Shown one piece after another: positions 17,531 to 25,578 of a stretch of DNA of 64,000 nucleotides. Source of the stretch: Brachybacterium subflavum (lineage in GTDB: Bacteria > Actinomycetota > Actinomycetes > Actinomycetales > Dermabacteraceae). Position numbers and translations under genes: made by a program. The DNA lies in the NCBI RefSeq assembly GCF_009299795.1, contig NZ_VIGP01000006.1, positions 272,188 to 336,187 on the forward strand, given 5' to 3'. The notes beneath the pieces were generated by a model that worked only from the letters and a program-made list of their open reading frames with translations, was not told the DNA's origin and did not search any database. Each line of letters starts with the position of its first letter. Position 1 is the stretch's first letter.

Positions 17531-19021
17531 TCACGCAGGGTGCGCGTCGGTGGGACCCGTTGCGCTGGCGATGGCTTCGGCCGCTGCGACCAGGTTCGCG
17601 GAGCCGCGCCCGAAGCTGCACAGCCGTGTCCCCGGGTCGGGGAGACCGGTGGAGACGAGCGTCAGATCGGGCCTCCGACGGCGGATCTCCTCGGCGAGGG
17701 GCTGCTGCCAGGGGTTCACGAGGGGGTCTTGGACGGCGAGAACGAGGCTGCGGCCCGCGGCGAGCTCGAGAGCGCTCCCGATGTCCAGATCCTCGCTCGT
17801 GGTGCTGAGGCCGTCGGCGCCGTCGCATCGCTCGCGCACCAGGGTCGCGAGGTCCCAGCCGTCCCACTCGAGCGCCGGCTTCGGACGACGGTAGAGGTCG
17901 ATGACCACGGGCCGGGTGAGAGCCGGCAGCGCGTCGGTCGCGTCCACTGCTCGGCGCGCAGCATCCGCTCCTGCGTCCTTCCATCTCGCATCGGCCGGCG
18001 GGCCAGTGGTCTCATCGCGGCGCTCCCGCACCTGCCGTGCCGCCCGGTGCATCCCCCGGATGCGGGCCGACGACGCCTCGAGCCTGCGGACATCCAGTTC
18101 GCCGTCCGCGACGGCCAGCTCGAGCCGATCGAGCACCTGCTCGTGGAGACCGGGATCGGGTTCTGCGATGCACAGCTGATCCACGCCCGCGGCGAGGGCC
18201 AGTGCCGCGCCGTCGACCACCCCGACCCGCTTCGCGATCGCCGCCATCTCCAGGGCGTCGCTGATGATCACTCCCGTGAAGCCGAGCTCGGTGCGGGCGA
18301 TGTCGGTGACCAGGCGCCGGCTGAGCGTGGTCGGCGTGTCATCGAGGGCGGGGAACCGGACGTGGCTGGTCATGATCTGGGCGACGCCCGCGTCGACCGC
18401 GGCGCGGAACGGCGCGAGATCCACCCGCTCGATCTGCGCCCAGTCCCGCCGGTCGACGGCGTCGCCGAGGTGGGAGTCGACCGCGGTCGCGCCGTGGCCC
18501 GGGAAGTGCTTCGCGCAGGCCGCGACGCCGAGGGACTGGGTCCCTTCGATCCAGGCGACGGCGTGGCGGGAGACCAGCGCCGGGTCCTCCCCGAAGGACC
18601 GCGTGCGGATGATCGGGTTGTCCGGATCGCTCTGGACGTCGACCACCGGCGAGTAGCTGGCGTCGATGCCGAGTCCCGCCAGGTGCGCGGCGAGCTCCTG
18701 GGCGCATGCCCGCGTGACGTGCACGTCGTCCACGACCGCGAGCGCCGCGGCTCCCGGGGACTCCGGGCAGTCGGCACGGGTGAGGTGGCTGATGCGCCCT
18801 CCCTCCTGGTCCACGCCGACCACGAGATCGCCGTGGTGCTCGCGCAGCGTGGCCAGGGTGCGGCGGAGCTGCGCCGCCGTGCGCACGTTGCGACTGTGGA
18901 GGATGACGCCGCCCAGCCCCTGGTCGAGCAGCCGCTCGAGCTCGGGAGTGGGTTCGGGGGAATCCCATCCGATGACGAGCAGAGAGGCGAGGAGCGCGCG
19001 GAGGGAAGGATCGCGGGTCAT
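17531..19021 (-). CDS. nagZ: Glycoside hydrolase family 3 beta-N-acetylhexosaminidase (NagZ-like)
   Basis: 496 residues. The N-terminal barrel has the NagZ signature KHFPGHG at 171-177 followed by DSH at 182-184; His177 and Asp182 belong to the Asp-His dyad used as acid/base by NagZ enzymes. Asp255 in IISDALEM is the predicted nucleophile. The C-terminal ~150 residues form a second domain, as in Gram-positive two-domain NagZ proteins. No signal peptide is visible, which suggests a cytoplasmic enzyme acting on imported amino-sugar conjugates. ATG at 19021 overlaps the stop of the enolase-superfamily gene (ATGA). Last gene of a three-gene operon. Confidence 0.9.
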   Translation of the reverse strand: MTRDPSLRALLASLLVIGWDSPEPTPELERLLDQGLGGVILHSRNVRTAAQLRRTLATLREHHGDLVVGVDQEGGRISHLTRADCPESPGAAALAVVDDVHVTRACAQELAAHLAGLGIDASYSPVVDVQSDPDNPIIRTRSFGEDPALVSRHAVAWIEGTQSLGVAACAKHFPGHGATAVDSHLGDAVDRRDWAQIERVDLAPFRAAVDAGVAQIMTSHVRFPALDDTPTTLSRRLVTDIARTELGFTGVIISDALEMAAIAKRVGVVDGAALALAAGVDQLCIAEPDPGLHEQVLDRLELAVADGELDVRRLEASSARIRGMHRAARQVRERRDETTGPPADARWKDAGADAARRAVDATDALPALTRPVVIDLYRRPKPALEWDGWDLATLVRERCDGADGLSTTSEDLDIGSALELAAGRSLVLAVQDPLVNPWQQPLAEEIRRRRPDLTLVSTGLPDPGTRLCSFGRGSANLVAAAEAIASATGPTDAHPA

Positions 19022-20136
19022 CCGGTGAAGTCTCCCTCGCGCTCGTTGAGCCGCGCATAGTGCGCGAGCTTGTCCTCGTCGACGTCCACTCCCAGACCGG
19101 GACCGTCGGGCACGCGCAGGCACCCGCCCTCGAAGGGCAGTGGGTCGATGATGTCGTCATCGTGCAGGTAGTACATCGAGTCGATCGCGCCCGAGAGAAC
19201 CGGGGTGCTCGCGGCAATCGCGAGGTGGGCGGCTGTCGCGATGCCCATCTCCCCGCCGCTGTGCAGGTTCATGCCCAGGCCGAACGCCTCGCAGTGGGCG
19301 GCGAGATGCTTGGTGATCGCCATGCCGCCCCACTTGAAGACGTCCCCGTGGATCACCTGCACCGCATCCAGCCGCACGGCGGGGGCGAGATCCTCCCACC
19401 GCACCACGCACATGTTCGTGCACAGCGGGATCCGCACGGCGCGCGCCACCTGCGCCATCTGCTCGAGCCCCTGGCACGGGTCCTCGAGGTACTCGAGCCC
19501 GAGCGGCTCCAGCGCGTGACCGGCGCGGACGGACTCGGGGACGCTCCAGGCGGCGTTCGGATCCACGCGCAGCTCCACGTCGGGGAGCCGCTCGCGCAGG
19601 GCTTCCATGATCGCGACGTCGGCCCGGGCGTCGGTGCTGCCCTTGAGCTTGACGGCCGTGAAGCTGTTCTCCGCGACGATCTTCTCGGTCGCGTCCGCCA
19701 GCGAGCCGGGATAGTCGCGGGCGTCGCCGTCGGACCGGGTGATCAGGGCCGTGAGCGGGACCTGCTCGCGGACCCGGCCGCCGAGCAGGTCCACCACACC
19801 CATCCCGGCGGCCTTGCCGATGGCGTCCCAGCAGGCGACGTCGATCGCGGCCAGGGCCGCGTAGCCGAGGTACCCGTGGAAGAACGGCAGCATGCGGTGG
19901 CGCGCGTGGAAGGCCTCGAGCTCGCGCGGGTCGGTGCCGATCACGTCGTCGGCCAGCTGGCGGACGAGGCGCGCGACGGGCGCGCCCCACATGGTCTCGC
20001 CCCATCCGACGACCCCGTCGTCGGTGCGCAGGCGCACGATGGTGCGGGTCTCGCCGCGCTTGGTCTCGAACGACGAGGTGAATCCCTGCTTCATCGGGAG
20101 GTTCACGACGTGGACCTCGAGGTCGACGATCTTCAT
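19018..20136 (-). CDS. Enolase-superfamily protein, glucarate-dehydratase-like subgroup
   Basis: 372 residues with the N-terminal capping domain and (beta/alpha)7-beta barrel. Visible catalytic marks: Lys163-x-Lys165 (TAVKLKG), metal ligands Asp192 (VDPNAAW), Glu218 (YLEDPC) and Asn241 in CTNMCVVRW, then Asp265 and His292 (LHSGGEMG) as a possible Asp-His dyad. Asn as third ligand and the Asp-His dyad are features of the glucarate dehydratase subgroup and differ from dipeptide epimerases, which use a third acidic ligand and an opposite Lys. It therefore more likely acts on an acid sugar or related carboxylate. Coupled by ATGA overlaps to genes on both sides. Confidence 0.82.
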   Translation of the reverse strand: MKIVDLEVHVVNLPMKQGFTSSFETKRGETRTIVRLRTDDGVVGWGETMWGAPVARLVRQLADDVIGTDPRELEAFHARHRMLPFFHGYLGYAALAAIDVACWDAIGKAAGMGVVDLLGGRVREQVPLTALITRSDGDARDYPGSLADATEKIVAENSFTAVKLKGSTDARADVAIMEALRERLPDVELRVDPNAAWSVPESVRAGHALEPLGLEYLEDPCQGLEQMAQVARAVRIPLCTNMCVVRWEDLAPAVRLDAVQVIHGDVFKWGGMAITKHLAAHCEAFGLGMNLHSGGEMGIATAAHLAIAASTPVLSGAIDSMYYLHDDDIIDPLPFEGGCLRVPDGPGLGVDVDEDKLAHYARLNEREGDFTG

Positions 20137-20891
20137 CGGGCTGCTCCTTCGGGGGTGGAGGGGGTCGGGGCATCGGAGGGGAGGTCCAGGTCCAGGAGGG
20201 CGTCCACGCACTCGGTGAGCCGTGCTGCGGCCTCCGCGAGGGCAGCCGCACCCTCGGCGGCGTCCGCGAGGCCGGGGTCGTCCGTGATGCCTCCCGAGCG
20301 CGGCCACTCGCCGTGCCTCTCGACGTGGAGGCCGCGGACCATGCGGCGATCGAAGAGCGGAAGCTCCCGGGGACCGTCCGTGGGCGGGCGGACGAGCGAG
20401 GGATGCGCGGTCTCCATGAGGGAGGTCTCGAAGGAGCCCGCGTGGCCCGGTGCCCCGGGGCGGGGCTCGAGCAGCTCCCAGTAGCTGCAGCAGGCCGCGA
20501 GGATCTCGTGCTCCAGAGCTGCGATCTTGACCGCCTGGCTCATCATCTCGGTGTTCCCGCCGTGCCCGTTGACCACGAGGATCCGCCGGAACCCGGCGGC
20601 CACCAGGGAGTCGAGGAGAGCCCCGAGGACGTCCAGGAGGGTCCTCGGAGGGAGGCTCAGCGCCACCGCGAACTGGTGGTGGCCGCTGAAGCCGTAGGGG
20701 AGGGGCGGGCACAGCGCCGTGTCCGCCCGATCGGCCAGCGCCCTCTCGACGACCTCCTCGACCAGGAGGGAGTCGGTGCCCAGGGGGAGGTGGTCCCCGT
20801 GCTGCTCGAGGGAGCCGATGGGGAGCACCGCGACGCCGTGCGCAGCGAGATCTGCGACCTGCTTCCTCGTCATCTCGGCCAGATGCGGCAT
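20133..20891 (-). CDS. Creatininase-family metal-dependent amidohydrolase
   Basis: 252 residues. Metal-binding motifs of the creatininase/formamide hydrolase family are present: Glu29, His31 and Asp40 in GSLEQHGDHLPLGTDS, and VNGHGGN around residues 108-114. Members open cyclic amides or formamides (creatininase, MftE, ArfB). ATG at 20891 is preceded by GAAGGAGATCCC, a strong ribosome site, which decides the start over upstream alternatives. First gene of the operon with the enolase-superfamily and GH3 genes; the amide bond it cuts is unknown. Confidence 0.88.
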   Translation of the reverse strand: MPHLAEMTRKQVADLAAHGVAVLPIGSLEQHGDHLPLGTDSLLVEEVVERALADRADTALCPPLPYGFSGHHQFAVALSLPPRTLLDVLGALLDSLVAAGFRRILVVNGHGGNTEMMSQAVKIAALEHEILAACCSYWELLEPRPGAPGHAGSFETSLMETAHPSLVRPPTDGPRELPLFDRRMVRGLHVERHGEWPRSGGITDDPGLADAAEGAAALAEAAARLTECVDALLDLDLPSDAPTPSTPEGAAR

Positions 20892-21010
20892 GGGATCTCC
20901 TTCTGTGGGGTGGTGGCCGCGCTCGCGGACGTGCGTCTGTGGGCTCGGGGCGTGCGTCCGCGGGCTCGCGGGCATGCATCGGGTGCTGCCGGCCTCGCTA
21001 CTGTGGCGGG

Positions 21011-21961
21011 ATGACCGCTCGCGTGCTGCCCTTCGAACCCCCTGCATCGCGCGAGGGTGCGTTCCTGGCTCTCGAGCTGCTTCCCGGGCGCGTGCAGGGC
21101 GCTCTCATCGATGCGACGGGCAGGTTCCGCACTCGCCGGGAGCTCGCCTTCGACCCATCGGCCGGGCGGGAGCAGATCCTCGCGCACGTGGACCGGGTGG
21201 CGCTGGGGCTCGCCCGCGGCAGCGCGCTGAGCGGCTGCGTCATCTCGGCCGGGGGAGTCCTCGACACCGCGGGCGGGCGGATGCTGCAGGTCGTGGACAT
21301 GCCGTCCCTCGAAGGATGCGAGATCGGCTCGCGGCTGCGGGAGCTCGTCGGAGCGCCCACCCTGCTCGAGCACCGCGCGCGCCTCCAGGTGCACGGCGAT
21401 CACTACTTCGGCGCCGGTCAGGGGGAGGAGACCTTCGCCTCCGTCGCCACCGGCTCCACCCTGGGCGTCGGCATCCTCTACCGAGGAACGATCCTCGCGC
21501 CCGACGGCGGACGCAGCGGGGCGCACATGACCGTCGCCCGCGGGCAGCTGACCTGCAGCTGCGGGAAGCAGGGCTGCTGGCGCACCATCGCCACGACGGC
21601 CTGGCTCGAGGCGTGCGGCGAGGAGCTGGGCATCCCGGCGACCGGTCTCGCCGACTGGGAGCAGTGCGCGGCGGAGGACCCGCGCGCGGCTGCGGTCGTC
21701 GGCGAGTACGCGGACAACATCGCGGTGGGCCTCGCCAACATCCAGCAGCTGTGCACGCCGGGCCTGTTCGTGCTCCACGGCGAGGCGGCGCAGGCGTCCG
21801 AGGGATTCCGCGCCCGCATCCTCGCGACGCTGCGCGATCTCTCCCGCACAGGCGGGGAGACGCAGCCCCGCCTGCGGACGAACGTGACCCCGGAGGACGA
21901 TGCGACCCTGCTGGGCGGCGTCGCGTACCTGCTGCACCGCGGGATCGTGCCCGCGCCCTGA
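21011..21961 (+). CDS. ROK-family protein (sugar kinase or kinase-like regulator without HTH)
   Basis: 316 residues. The ROK zinc-binding motif is CSCGKQGCW around residue 179, and ATGSTLGVGILYRG matches the ATP/sugar-binding glycine segment. No helix-turn-helix precedes the kinase fold, so a sugar kinase is more likely than a repressor. However, the first phosphate-binding stretch (FLALELLPGRVQGALID) departs from the usual DxGGTK, so kinase activity is uncertain. Divergent from the creatininase operon and convergent with the oligopeptide importer. By context it may phosphorylate an amino sugar released by the GH3 enzyme. Confidence 0.8.
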   Translation: MTARVLPFEPPASREGAFLALELLPGRVQGALIDATGRFRTRRELAFDPSAGREQILAHVDRVALGLARGSALSGCVISAGGVLDTAGGRMLQVVDMPSLEGCEIGSRLRELVGAPTLLEHRARLQVHGDHYFGAGQGEETFASVATGSTLGVGILYRGTILAPDGGRSGAHMTVARGQLTCSCGKQGCWRTIATTAWLEACGEELGIPATGLADWEQCAAEDPRAAAVVGEYADNIAVGLANIQQLCTPGLFVLHGEAAQASEGFRARILATLRDLSRTGGETQPRLRTNVTPEDDATLLGGVAYLLHRGIVPAP

Positions 21962-21987
21962 CCGGGGCAGATCGGTGCGCGCGCACG

Positions 21988-22932
21988 TCATGCTGAGCCC
22001 CCGTCTCCGTCCCCGTCCCCGTCCCCGTCCGCGGGCCCGGGCACGGGCGCTGCTGCGCGGCGGGCATCGTCCGTCGGACCCGACGCCGCGCCCGAGCGGG
22101 TGAGCAGCTTCGGGTTCGCCCGACGCGGGTCCGGGTGTGCGACCGAGTCCAGGAGCCGCCGGGTGACCTCGGACGAGGGCGCGGCGAGCACCTCACGACA
22201 GGGGCCGACCTCCTCCAGGCGTCCTGCCGCCATCACGGCGATCCGATCGGCGATCCCCGAGACCACCGCCAGATCATGGGTGACGAAGAGCAGGGCCACG
22301 CCGGTGCGCTCCTGCAGCTCGGCCAGCAGGTCCAGGATCTTCGCCTGCACGGAGACGTCGAGGGCGCTCGTCGGCTCGTCCAGCACCAGCAGGCGCGGCT
22401 CGAGAGCGAGGGCGCGGGCGATCGCGATCCGCTGCCGCTGGCCGCCGGAGCACTCGTGCGGGTACCTCTCGCCGATCGCCGGTTCGAGGTCCACGCTCTC
22501 CAGGAGCTCGCCGACCCGGCGTCGGATCCCCGCCGTCCCCAGCGAGGTGCGCCGATGCGTGTGCAGCGGCTCGGCGATCACGTCACGGATGCGCATGCGC
22601 GGGTTCATGCTCGCGTACGGGTCCTGGAACACCATCTGCACCAGCAGCGCGCGCTCGGCGGATGCCTGCCGGCGATGGCGGGTCAGGTCCCTGCCGTCGG
22701 TGAGGATGCGTCCGGCGTCGGGATCGGTGAGGCCCACGACGATGCGGGACAGCGTGGTCTTGCCCGAGCCGGACTCCCCGACCAGGGCGAGCGTCTCGCC
22801 CGGGAGGATGTCGAGGTCCAGGTCCTGCAGCACGGTGTTCTTCCGGCGCCGCTGCCGGTAGGTCTTCGAGATGCCGCGCATGCTCACGACGGGGGCGTCC
22901 TCGGGCGCGCGGGCGGTGCTCTGCCGGTTCAT
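21988..22932 (-). CDS. Oligopeptide-type ABC transporter ATPase (OppF/DppF)
   Basis: 314 residues. Walker A GESGSGKTT near residue 53, signature CSGGQRQR, Walker B LLVLDEPTSALD and the His switch THD. PYASMNPRMRIRDVI is typical of OppF-type subunits. The C-terminal tail ends in a low-complexity Asp-Gly run (DGDGDGDGDGG) encoded by repeated CCGTCC units. ATG overlaps the stop of the partner ATPase (ATGA). Last gene of the five-gene importer operon. Confidence 0.93.
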   Translation of the reverse strand: MNRQSTARAPEDAPVVSMRGISKTYRQRRRKNTVLQDLDLDILPGETLALVGESGSGKTTLSRIVVGLTDPDAGRILTDGRDLTRHRRQASAERALLVQMVFQDPYASMNPRMRIRDVIAEPLHTHRRTSLGTAGIRRRVGELLESVDLEPAIGERYPHECSGGQRQRIAIARALALEPRLLVLDEPTSALDVSVQAKILDLLAELQERTGVALLFVTHDLAVVSGIADRIAVMAAGRLEEVGPCREVLAAPSSEVTRRLLDSVAHPDPRRANPKLLTRSGAASGPTDDARRAAAPVPGPADGDGDGDGDGGSA

Positions 22933-23735
22933 GCGGACGCTCCTGTCTGCAGGCGGGGAGTGGCCTCGAGCAGTGAGCGCGTGTAGTCGTCGCGGGGCTG
23001 CTCGAAGACCTGCAGGGCGTCGCCCTGCTCGACCAGCCGTCCCTCGTGCATCACCGCGACCTGGTCGGCGAGGGAGGCGACGACGCCCAGGTCGTGCGTG
23101 ATCAGCAGGATCCCCATCCCGGTCTCCTCCTGGACGGTGCGGAACAGCGACAGGATCTCCGCCTGGGTGGTGACGTCCAGCGCGGTCGTGGGCTCATCGG
23201 CGATGAGCAGTCGCGGCCGGCTCATCAGCGCCATCGCGAGCATCGCGCGCTGCCGCAGGCCCCCGGAGAGCTGATGGGGGAACTGCCGTGCGCGCAGCTC
23301 CGGGTCCGGCACCCGTGCCTGCTCGAGGGCCTCGAGCGCGCGATGCCGACGCTGCGAGCGGGATCCCGTGCGGTGGATCGCCATGACCTCCATGAGCTGG
23401 CTGCCGATCGTGCGCATCGGGTTCAGCGTGGTCATCGGGTCCTGGAAGACCATCGAGATGTCGCGCCCGCGCACCGCGCGCAGCTGCTGGGGCGTCAGAC
23501 GCAGCAGGTCGCGGTCGTCGAGCAGGATGCGCCCGCGCGGGTAGACGGCGGGCGGCTCCGGGTTCAGCCGCAGCACCGACAGCGCGGTGCTGGACTTCCC
23601 CGAGCCCGATTCTCCGACGAGCGCGAGTGTGCGGCCCTCGTGGACGGTGAGGTCGATGCCCCGGACCGCGGCGACGTGCTCGCGGCGGGAGGCGAAGGAG
23701 ATGTGGAGGTCCTCGATCGTGAGCAGTGCGTTCAT
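22929..23735 (-). CDS. Oligopeptide-type ABC transporter ATPase (OppD/DppD)
   Basis: 268 residues, shorter than typical OppD (~330) because the C-terminal iron-sulfur-like extension is absent. Walker A GESGSGKSS, Q-loop MVFQDPMTTLNPM, signature LSGGLRQR, Walker B LLIADEPTTALD and THD are all present. The start overlaps the stop of the permease gene (ATGA). Pairs with the downstream ATPase to power the importer. Confidence 0.93.
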   Translation of the reverse strand: MNALLTIEDLHISFASRREHVAAVRGIDLTVHEGRTLALVGESGSGKSSTALSVLRLNPEPPAVYPRGRILLDDRDLLRLTPQQLRAVRGRDISMVFQDPMTTLNPMRTIGSQLMEVMAIHRTGSRSQRRHRALEALEQARVPDPELRARQFPHQLSGGLRQRAMLAMALMSRPRLLIADEPTTALDVTTQAEILSLFRTVQEETGMGILLITHDLGVVASLADQVAVMHEGRLVEQGDALQVFEQPRDDYTRSLLEATPRLQTGASA

Positions 23736-24640
23736 GAGGTGTACGTCCTCGGATCCCACCGGTCGCGCACGGCGTCCCCGGCGACGTTGATCGACAGCAC
23801 GGTCAGCAGCAGGGCGGAGCCGGGCAGGACGGCGAGCCACCAGGCGGTGCCCATGTAGAGCTGGCCGTCCGAGAGCATCGAGCCCCATGTCGCGATGCTG
23901 GAGGGGACGCCGAGGCCCAGGAAGCTCAGGGCGGCCTCGGCGAGGATGACCGTTCCCACCTGCAGCGTCAGGATCGTCATCAGGGGTCCGGTGACATTGG
24001 GCAGCATGTGGCGCGCCATGATCCTGTGCCCCGGCACGCCCATCACCTTCGCGGCCTCGACGAACTCGCGGGTGCGCAGCGAGATCACCTCGGAGCGCAG
24101 CACCCGGGCGTAGGAGACCCAGCCGGTGATGCCGAGCACCATGATCACGTTCCACAGGCCGGGGCCCACGAAGCCGATCACCGCGAGCGCGAGCAGCAGC
24201 GTGGGGAAGGCGAGCTGGACGTCCGTGAGGCGCATGAGCACCCGGTCCGTCCATCCGCCCGTGTAGCCGGCGACGATGCCGATCACGGATCCGATCACAC
24301 CGGACAGGAGCGCCGCGGTGATGCCGACGAGGACGGACACGCGGCTGCCGACGACGAGCCGGGCGAGGACATCCCGCCCGAGCTGGTCGGTGCCCAGCAG
24401 GTGGCCCGCCGTTCCGGGCGGGGCCAGGCGCTGCAGCAGGTTCTGCTCATCGGGGTCGCCCACCAGGAGCGGGCCGATGAGCGCGAGGAGGACGACGAGG
24501 GCGAGGAACCCGGTGGACAGCACCAGGGTGATGTCCGCGCGCCTGCGCCGGGCGGCGCCTCCCGCGCCGGACGCGGGCCCGGCGGGCCCTTCGGGGTCCG
24601 CGGGGTCCGGAGCGGTCAGGGGGATCTGCGTGGAGCTCAT
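23732..24640 (-). CDS. Oligopeptide-type ABC permease (OppC/DppC)
   Basis: 302 residues with a Pro/Ala/Gly-rich N-terminus, a first helix near 37-60, and five further helices. HLLGTDQLGRDVLARLVVGS is the conserved OppC segment after helix 1, and EFVEAAKVMGVPGHRIMARHMLPN is the EAA-type coupling loop. ATG overlaps the previous permease stop by four bases. Confidence 0.93.
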   Translation of the reverse strand: MSSTQIPLTAPDPADPEGPAGPASGAGGAARRRRADITLVLSTGFLALVVLLALIGPLLVGDPDEQNLLQRLAPPGTAGHLLGTDQLGRDVLARLVVGSRVSVLVGITAALLSGVIGSVIGIVAGYTGGWTDRVLMRLTDVQLAFPTLLLALAVIGFVGPGLWNVIMVLGITGWVSYARVLRSEVISLRTREFVEAAKVMGVPGHRIMARHMLPNVTGPLMTILTLQVGTVILAEAALSFLGLGVPSSIATWGSMLSDGQLYMGTAWWLAVLPGSALLLTVLSINVAGDAVRDRWDPRTYTS

Positions 24641-25578
24641 GCGTCACTCCGGACTCGGGGGTCGATGATGGCGTAGGACAGGTCGACCAGCAGGTTCACG
24701 AGGATGAAGGTCGCGGCGAACAGCACGACGGTGCCCTGGACGAGGGGGAAGTCCCGGGCGCTGATGGCGTCGATCGTGAGCCGGCCGATGCCGGGCCAGT
24801 TGAAGATCTGCTCGGTGAGGATCGCCCCGCCCAGCAGGGAGCCGAGCTCGAGGCCGAGCACGGTGATGACCGGCATGGAGGCGTTGCGCAGGGCGTGGCC
24901 CATGAGCACTCGGGACTCGCCCGCGCCCTTGGCGCGCGCGGTCCGCACATGGTCCTGGCCCAGCACTTCGATCAGCGAGGAGCGCAGGAGCCGCGAGACC
25001 ACGGCGACCGAGAAGATCGCGAGCGTGGTGGCGGGGAGGATGAGATGCGCGGGCGTCCCGTAGCCGGCGGCGGGCAGCACCCGCAGCGTGACGCCGAAGA
25101 GCAGGACCAGCAGGATGCCGACCCAGAACGCGGGGGTGGACTGTCCCACCAGCACCCCGCCCATGACGACGCGATCCAGCGCGGTGCCGCGGCGCATGGC
25201 GCTGATGCTGCCCGCGAGGAAGGAGACCACGACGGTGATCAGCAGAGCGGCGGCGGCGAGCAGCGCGGTCGCGGGGATCCGCTCGAGGATCAGCGAGGTG
25301 ACGGGCTCCTTGTAGACGAGCGAGGTGCCGAGGTCGAGGTGGAGGATCCCGCCCAGGAAGTCCAGGTACTGCAGGGGGAGCGGACGGTCGAGCCCGAGGG
25401 TCTGCTTCATCTGGGCGACCTGATCGGCGCTCGCGTCGTCGGGCAGGAGCAGCGCCACGGGATCCCCCGAGGCGCGGGAGAGCACGAAGACCACGGTCAC
25501 GGCCGCCCAGAGCACCAGCAGTGAGGAGATCAGGCGCGTCGCGGCGGCGCGCAGCAGTCGGCTGCGTCCCGGGGTCAT
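24637..25578 (-). CDS. Oligopeptide-type ABC permease (OppB/DppB)
   Basis: 313 residues, six predicted helices. PVALLLPDDASADQVAQMKQ with LGLDRPLPLQYLDFLGGI is typical of the OppB periplasmic loop; DHVRTARAKGAGESRVLMGHALRNA is the coupling loop and FNWPGIGRLTIDAI closes the family pattern. The start ATG (25578) overlaps the stop of the binding-protein gene (25575) as ATGA. Confidence 0.93.
   Translation of the reverse strand: MTPGRSRLLRAAATRLISSLLVLWAAVTVVFVLSRASGDPVALLLPDDASADQVAQMKQTLGLDRPLPLQYLDFLGGILHLDLGTSLVYKEPVTSLILERIPATALLAAAALLITVVVSFLAGSISAMRRGTALDRVVMGGVLVGQSTPAFWVGILLVLLFGVTLRVLPAAGYGTPAHLILPATTLAIFSVAVVSRLLRSSLIEVLGQDHVRTARAKGAGESRVLMGHALRNASMPVITVLGLELGSLLGGAILTEQIFNWPGIGRLTIDAISARDFPLVQGTVVLFAATFILVNLLVDLSYAIIDPRVRSDA

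Noticed and set aside
19018..20136. L-Ala-D/L-Glu epimerase (cell-wall peptide epimerase)
   Set aside because: Context fits, but the third metal ligand is Asn and the second-half catalytic residues are Asp and His, as in glucarate dehydratases.
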